Source: Vibrio splendidus (GTDB lineage Bacteria > Pseudomonadota > Gammaproteobacteria > Enterobacterales > Vibrionaceae). From it: a stretch of 64,000 bases of DNA. Both the position numbers and the translations under genes were made by a program. Where the stretch lies: NCBI RefSeq assembly GCF_001557875.1, contig NZ_LNRF01000002.1, forward strand, positions 310,001-374,000. The letters are read 5' to 3'. The notes under the pieces were generated by a model, which was given only the letters and a program-made list of their open reading frames with translations, made no database searches and was not told where the DNA came from. Positions within the stretch are counted from its first letter, which is position 1; every line of letters begins with the position of its first letter. Positions 59,701 to 64,000 of this stretch are shown one piece after another.

Positions 59701-60091
59701 TGCCAAGTAACATGCGTCCCTTAGTGTTGCTTAATACCTTTCGCCCCCAAAAGCTTAAACCCTTAGCAACAATCTCACTTCTTTGAGTTGGTGAAATTGC
59801 GTTGGCCTGTAAGCCCAGAGACTCCAATACAGGTTCCCAAGCCCAAACGCCGCCTTGAAAAGATGTACGCCACCACTCCGCCGCATACAATACAAAACAC
59901 CCTGCCCATTCCCTTGTTGGCTTATTCGAATAGGTGTGAATGCCATTACTCTCTAAGCTTGCAATCAACGACTGCTTAAGTAACTCAAATTCCAATGCCG
60001 TCACTTTATAACTATATACAGGTTGAGCATTTGGTTTGGTCAACTCTCTCGCATTTAGAATTGAAGAGAGGACATTTCTGTATGTTTGCAT
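56723..60091 (-). CDS. druH: Druantia type III protein DruH (STY4851/ECs_5259 family)
   Basis: 1122 residues. N-terminal features match the STY4851/ECs_5259 family: SILNARELTKPNAQPVYSY, FVLYAAEWWRTSFQGGVWAW and GTVAVEGGLPQTLI. The rest is a long, mostly beta/helical protein without known catalytic motifs. In Druantia type III this protein is encoded directly before DruE, as here. Its mechanism is unknown. AGGG precedes the start; it lies 103 bases after mcrC. Confidence 0.82.
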   Translation of the reverse strand: MQTYRNVLSSILNARELTKPNAQPVYSYKVTALEFELLKQSLIASLESNGIHTYSNKPTREWAGCFVLYAAEWWRTSFQGGVWAWEPVLESLGLQANAISPTQRSEIVAKGLSFWGRKVLSNTKGRMLLGTVAVEGGLPQTLIQDPNSRLAHYFEQVIQDYGQFANSRLSAVSVAKAHAHYIAASYRDETVYSIVAQVAESIYYLVDKHGLDEQSDPLHYLNTVDANWSQALPLNMEPEAARTLLGNALGLAVEVQRRLPNSIKILRSLRKSYSHYASMMDISASDDDYQWRNQIDITLKSRLNAKFLQQLFSSVNFPDRINLFAVGSKSLLLAKAFKRGADSEHYLLDVYTKSLPAEWFDCDIQLKATDDAGNEWFAPVLGGAGVDANEPWVFTQHNDEWLLKGAGSVECAEANVLVSVPERLSHPTLATVGHISGRVLYDVNTQVDTEFYFDAYCVSLDREGVQPLEFNLVGQPVPYQANPSKCFIGVPSLVAIDENGQQSEIPNTQLRWRDTMLEQWQSMNTVPFGKVDIALFENNKPVKRFTVGLLPDDFSIGLQPSHTVQIGQIGFYSNKPLPSIALKDAEQLDVLPSSVLSHSQQDPNEAKRTLDMLSHQAHPPAQVDVAIWWQDQAKSLSITLPFPAKGICLISSGGEAVRNAEAILVDTLNRYELFGYGVSDSLEVEFKLLARDIYGAFSKSAYVKRILPKGDVLSTGFSLATFKEDIESLLALSSSLDAAVKVSVLDNAHTIFNFSVNAYSNALIPNRAQGTIEIDNDSNDSFMATLSMVPLDNPTYAPITLIKNDEQWYFPEEDASPGAWLIYADEAEQGVRPLMWSKDLELLSSSSNRLEQAASIGARKDRLDKFSVVCGQLATEFSAPEWAYIKALLAFDSVPLTTFDLWRGAINKPEFMLAMLLSANKKEAERIWQFSQQFPFLWHSIKARDAIAVVSAFYASRIEVYGNDFSDIICGKIESKLDELVTRYQGLQSLKNLLMHKIDANREKPSLNPAAYIQQLFDLRNTLNNQYNESHWPCEFSDHILKSSIRAVKPQLAEVCFTTKDLYRNNVMNAPVLLALSTCGSASLRMTPEVVHAMRQYNSFDPDYFEQVFALTHKMIFGLVNS

Positions 60092-60194
60092 GATGAACCC
60101 TGACGTTGTGTGGCGCCTTTAAATGCGCTCGATTCGAACCTATTTTATAATTGGTAATTTACGTTATTTAGTGGGATAAGTGGTGTACGTAAGC

Positions 60195-61532
60195 TTACAA
60201 AATTGACTCATGTTTCGAAAACTCCTCTGGCCATTCAACCTTAGAATCACCAGTTAACGAAATACTAAACGGGACAACCCATAACCTAAGCTTAGAGGGC
60301 GATTCTTCATTAAAATCAAAACTGTGCTCAATCGCCTTTTCAAAACCATCATGGGCTGGGTACACCAAAAACAGATCCCCTTCGCCCCCTAAGTGTTTAT
60401 GGCCGTAGGCAAACATTTGATACATGTCAGATTGCGATATGCCGTAATTAGATGCGGTGAGATCAATAAGCTTCCATTTGGTGTCTAGAACCACAGTGGT
60501 ATCACATGCTTCTTGTAACGTCGCTGGCTTAATTAACATTAAATCGGGACGTAGTTGGAACTGGCGATGACCATTGTGGTGAACTAAATATTTAGACTTA
60601 GCTTGCGTGCTAAGAGTCACGTCATCAGCTAAATTCGCACGTAGCACAGACGCAACATAACTTTCAAACACCGACTCCATTGGGAAAAGTAAAGACTGCG
60701 CATCCGCTGCACCTTTCATGCTAAGAGGTGAAAGCCCTTCAAGGATCAACCTAGACCACGCAAGCGGTGACTGGTAATAGTCCATACCTCGGTCTAGTTT
60801 TACACGAGCAAAATCTTGCTTCACATTGGTACTTGCCGGTATGCCATCAAACGCAAAATCTAACTCACGAAGTAACCTTTGGTTTTGGTTCCTTCGGGTG
60901 TACGCCGCGACGTTTTTTAAGGCGGCGCGTATTAACCGATTGGCAGGCCTGTCTTGCAAAAACTCATCAAACTCACAATAAAATTTGTGTTTGTTCACTG
61001 AGTTATAGCGCACCTGTTTAGCCACCAGTAACTTGCCTTTTTTAAAGCCTAAGTTGTCTTGCTGTTTTACGTAGTCACTGCGTAAACCTCGCTTCACCAG
61101 TTGGTTAACACTGTGCAAAAACTGCTGAATAAACACTTCAAGCAGCGGCATTTTCAAGGTATCAACGTTTGCCGAGCGAGTAGCAATATGCCTAAATTCA
61201 CCAAGGTGTTTAAGCATCATCAGCAAGAGTTTTCGCGACTCGTCGATGGCCTCTGTTGAGTTATCTGTTTTTTTCGCTACTTTGGGTAATACTTCAATGT
61301 GTTCACCATTGGGCGTAAACAATACGCCCACGTAGTTTCTTACTTGCAGCAACTTGTCGCCGTAACGGCTGCACAATTTTAAAAAACGCCCTACATTGCC
61401 TTTGTTTTCATTTAAACAGAGCCGCTCCAAATATTGAAACGCATTGCCTGAAATAAGCGTGTAACCATTGGCTTGCGCAGCTTGTTCATCGCAAGTTAAG
61501 TAGCCAAATTCAAAAACAATGGAAGTGTTCAT
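60195..61532 (-). CDS. mcrC: McrC, nuclease subunit of McrBC
   Basis: 445 residues. The McrC N-terminal domain starts FEFGYLTCDEQAA and includes VGVLFTPNGEHIEVLPKVAKK. The C-terminal PD-(D/E)xK nuclease core is visible as LRPDLMLIK ... VVLDTKWKLID (Asp ... D-x-K). It cleaves DNA when driven by the McrB GTPase. Start codon overlaps the mcrB stop (ATGA). E. coli McrC is 348 residues, so this is a longer variant. Confidence 0.9.
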   Translation of the reverse strand: MNTSIVFEFGYLTCDEQAAQANGYTLISGNAFQYLERLCLNENKGNVGRFLKLCSRYGDKLLQVRNYVGVLFTPNGEHIEVLPKVAKKTDNSTEAIDESRKLLLMMLKHLGEFRHIATRSANVDTLKMPLLEVFIQQFLHSVNQLVKRGLRSDYVKQQDNLGFKKGKLLVAKQVRYNSVNKHKFYCEFDEFLQDRPANRLIRAALKNVAAYTRRNQNQRLLRELDFAFDGIPASTNVKQDFARVKLDRGMDYYQSPLAWSRLILEGLSPLSMKGAADAQSLLFPMESVFESYVASVLRANLADDVTLSTQAKSKYLVHHNGHRQFQLRPDLMLIKPATLQEACDTTVVLDTKWKLIDLTASNYGISQSDMYQMFAYGHKHLGGEGDLFLVYPAHDGFEKAIEHSFDFNEESPSKLRLWVVPFSISLTGDSKVEWPEEFSKHESIL

Positions 61533-64000
61533 TTTTTATCGTTAACTTCTGATGATTCTGATCCAGTGCTATCTGTCTGAACATCACTGGGTTTGGTTGC
61601 TTTCACGCTTTTAGGGTTGTAAATGCCAATATAAGCGTCAGCGTTTGTCCATACATGGTTATCTGTCTCTTTTAATGAATACTGCTGATAGTCTTCACCA
61701 AATTGATCCAACGTATGTTTGTCGCCAAATAGCGCTTTTAGACTGCTTTGATTCATCGATTTTTGAGTAACGAATTGCAAATCTTCTGGTTTTTGATTGT
61801 CGGCTAACACTAGACGGATCTTGTCCCAGTCTTCAAAGAAGTATTCTTCCAAAAGAGGAATGATCTTGTTTTTAAACGCCAATTCAAGCTCTTTAAATGC
61901 CTCTTCTTCCGTTTTGGCATTAAAAGCAGGAAACAAAAACGCATGGCCAAGTGTGTGTTCTCGGTCATATAGAATTTCAATGCGTTCATTTAAGGTTTCA
62001 AGTAACTGGGTAAGGTCAATTCCCCGCACCTTTTTATTTCCAAATAACTCTGGCTTTGGCATCATTTCGACGAAATCAAAACGACGGCGCAGTGCCGTAT
62101 CCATCATAGCTAACGAGCGATCAGCCGTATTCATGGTGCCGATTAGGTACAAGTTATCTGGTACGGAAAACAGCGGCGTACTGTGCGGCAGGCTAATTTC
62201 TAAGCATTCGTCAGTCGGTTTTCTTTCTGCTGGCATTCGCTTGCTTGGCTCAATTAGAGTAATCAATTCACCAAATATTTTAGAAATATTGCCGCGGTTG
62301 ATTTCGTCGATAATAAGTACGTAGTTTTCTACTTCTGCTGTCCCGTTACTTTTACTACGAATATCAACATTATTATCAGAAAGGTGTTTCAGTGTACCAG
62401 CGACAGTTAAACGAGATAACGGGTAACAAGTAGGCAAGTTGAAACGTTTATTTCCATTTAATGCATGGAAATCCACAGAAAAGTCCAAAGCTAACCACTT
62501 TACTGGAAGTTGGTGAGCGTACCCATTTCCGTTTATTCCAGACTCTATATATTTATAGTCACCATCAATGACACCAACTGCCTCGACGGACGTATTGCTA
62601 TTTATACAAAGTACTAGGTCTCCTTTCTCCATTTCTTGAGAAAAGTAATCCAAGGAATTTTGATCATTTCGACCTAACTCATTGAAATATGAATTGCGTT
62701 TTTGTTCGCGCAAATCACCCGCGTCATCCCAACCAATCGCTGCAAGATTGTTTTCAAAACAATACGTTTTGCGTGCATTTTGGTATGTACCCTCTATAGA
62801 AATTTTCCAAACTTTCCCTTCAGGATTTATTCCTGGATCCTCTGTCTGCGATGACAATTGCGCTGCTGCACATATCGTCTTAAACACCCCAGGGGTGATT
62901 GTATAACTGATAACGCCTGCCTCGGTATTGGCTGTTATCCCCTCAACAAACTCTTCATACCCATAGCTTTGGTGAAAGGTAACAAAACGAATTCGTTTGG
63001 CTTTCACCAGTTCATCATATTCGGCTTTTAATGCTGTACGAGTTTCCCAAGAGAACTCTGGCTTAGCGGCTTTTACGGCCGCTTCAATGGTGTGGTAGGT
63101 TTTGCCGGTTCCCGGTGGGCCATAGAGAATTTGGTTTAAGCTCGGCATCGTCATTTCGCTATCTCCATTGTTACTTTTCGCTGTATCCGTTGATGAGTTG
63201 TTAGGAGCGTAATCGACTGGCCAATACCCTTCTCTCTCTACCAAGTACTGTTCAGCAAACTTGTCTTTATCTCCTTCGCATGTAGCAAGGTACTCAAGGC
63301 TATATTTAGAATCACCGAGTTTAATTTTTGATTTTTGAACAGTTACAAGTTTAAACGCAGCGTCCGATTTAGCACTGTCTAAGTCTTTACGGCCAATGCG
63401 GAACTGATTGTCGATATTTACCGGGTATATATCTAAGCCAGCGTCATTCGCCCACTCGGTTAACTCATAGAGCTGCTGTAGCTTAGTTTTGGAAAGGTTG
63501 TTGACAGCATCCATATTCATTCTTTCTATCAACTGTTCTATTTCTTGCTCCGACGCAGCTTGGTTGCTTGCCCAAACCTCAGCATAGTAATCAAAAAGTG
63601 GCGCATCATCAGGCATATTATCAAGCAGTTGGCTATATGCCTGTGCCATGCTTGCTTGACTGTTTTTTACCGCACGACGCAGCACTGAAGCTTTGTAAAT
63701 ATTAAGTACGCTAGGTTTAAACCTATTTTGATAGATAAATGCCACTTTCCATTTTAATGTCGGAGCAACATCAATTACCTCGATTGCATTTAAATCATTA
63801 GCCCTAACCGCTTTGATTACGTCTAAAATATTCTGCTTAATGTTAGCAAATGCAGCAGATGCATCCTCACCATGTTTAGAGTGCCAAGTGTAAGTGTCAT
63901 CGTGGCTATAATTGTTGCGACCATTTCTTTTATTTGAATCGGCTCGCTTATAAATACCAAACTTCTCTGATGAACCGCCCTTAATGGAACCTAAATCTAT
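61529..64000 (-). CDS. mcrB: McrB GTPase, partial, with EVE/PUA-like insertion
   Basis: AAA+ GTPase of a type IV modification-dependent restriction system. The frame is open through 64000; about 823 residues are visible and the N-terminus is cut. Visible order: unassigned N-terminal region (IYKRADSNKRNGRNNYSHDD...), Walker A GPPGTGKT near 63110, FVTFHQSYGYEEFVEGI, an inserted domain at about 62380-62818, Walker B VLIIDEINRGNISKIFGEL, the McrB signature GTMNTADRSLAMMD and arginine finger ALRRRFDF. Overlaps mcrC by four bases. What the protein recognises cannot be read. Confidence 0.92.
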   Translation of the reverse strand: MDLGSIKGGSSEKFGIYKRADSNKRNGRNNYSHDDTYTWHSKHGEDASAAFANIKQNILDVIKAVRANDLNAIEVIDVAPTLKWKVAFIYQNRFKPSVLNIYKASVLRRAVKNSQASMAQAYSQLLDNMPDDAPLFDYYAEVWASNQAASEQEIEQLIERMNMDAVNNLSKTKLQQLYELTEWANDAGLDIYPVNIDNQFRIGRKDLDSAKSDAAFKLVTVQKSKIKLGDSKYSLEYLATCEGDKDKFAEQYLVEREGYWPVDYAPNNSSTDTAKSNNGDSEMTMPSLNQILYGPPGTGKTYHTIEAAVKAAKPEFSWETRTALKAEYDELVKAKRIRFVTFHQSYGYEEFVEGITANTEAGVISYTITPGVFKTICAAAQLSSQTEDPGINPEGKVWKISIEGTYQNARKTYCFENNLAAIGWDDAGDLREQKRNSYFNELGRNDQNSLDYFSQEMEKGDLVLCINSNTSVEAVGVIDGDYKYIESGINGNGYAHQLPVKWLALDFSVDFHALNGNKRFNLPTCYPLSRLTVAGTLKHLSDNNVDIRSKSNGTAEVENYVLIIDEINRGNISKIFGELITLIEPSKRMPAERKPTDECLEISLPHSTPLFSVPDNLYLIGTMNTADRSLAMMDTALRRRFDFVEMMPKPELFGNKKVRGIDLTQLLETLNERIEILYDREHTLGHAFLFPAFNAKTEEEAFKELELAFKNKIIPLLEEYFFEDWDKIRLVLADNQKPEDLQFVTQKSMNQSSLKALFGDKHTLDQFGEDYQQYSLKETDNHVWTNADAYIGIYNPKSVKATKPSDVQTDSTGSESSEVNDKK

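Noticed and set aside
61797..62324. 175-codon plus-strand open frame inside mcrB
   Set aside because: Antisense shadow of the McrB AAA domain; low-complexity Ser/Arg product and no ribosome site.
44000..64000. CRISPR array expected beside the CARF protein
   Set aside because: No set of regularly spaced 25-40 base repeats is visible anywhere in the window.

Overview
The window looks like a Vibrio chromosome segment, probably from the Splendidus/Harveyi side of the genus. This rests on gene content (PhrB-type photolyase next to DUF2256, a complete tad pilus locus, a modular chitinase, HBM chemoreceptor), moderate GC and tightly packed operons. Species cannot be fixed from sequence reading alone.

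Layout. 1-3000: 3' end of an Fe-S photolyase gene, a short-chain dehydrogenase, a RIO-type kinase and a 44-residue DUF2256 zinc-binding protein, followed by two palindromic interspersed repeats. 3100-9700: sbcDC (DNA hairpin nuclease), a GST-like protein and a GNAT acetyltransferase. 9950-12200: a PAS/GGDEF diguanylate cyclase and a methyltransferase. 12475-20820: a galactan/galactoside utilisation cluster (LacI-type regulator; convergent operon lacZ - GPH symporter - outer-membrane porin - GH30 glycanase) with a perfect 20-bp GalR-like operator and an adjacent CRP-like site in front of lacZ. 21200-28270: GH18 chitinase, DHH phosphoesterase, chemoreceptor, LysR regulator. 28470-30770: a divergent-looking purA (accessory copy suspected) with a hexanucleotide repeat before its terminator, and a GAF-like/GGDEF protein. 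30900-42620: a complete tad (Flp pilus) operon on the minus strand, from flp pilin to an OmpA-family protein, with a divergent LysR regulator at 43044.

44000-64000 is an accessory defence island. It opens with a truncated tyrosine recombinase and an AlpA-like regulator. Next is a minus-strand operon that matches no defence system I know: EcsC protein, 31-residue membrane peptide, DUF726 alpha/beta hydrolase, two unknown proteins, 47-residue zinc ribbon, and a CARF-type protein of the CRISPR-associated NE0113 family, without any CRISPR array or cas gene in view. It has its own promoter and is separated by a terminator from the upstream Druantia type III pair (druH, druE). Upstream of that lies a McrBC type IV restriction system whose McrB carries an EVE/PUA-like insertion inside the GTPase domain. 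McrB runs off the right edge.

The strongest candidate for something undescribed is the 46307-50342 EcsC/DUF726/CARF operon. The McrB domain insertion and the small ORFs in that operon are next.
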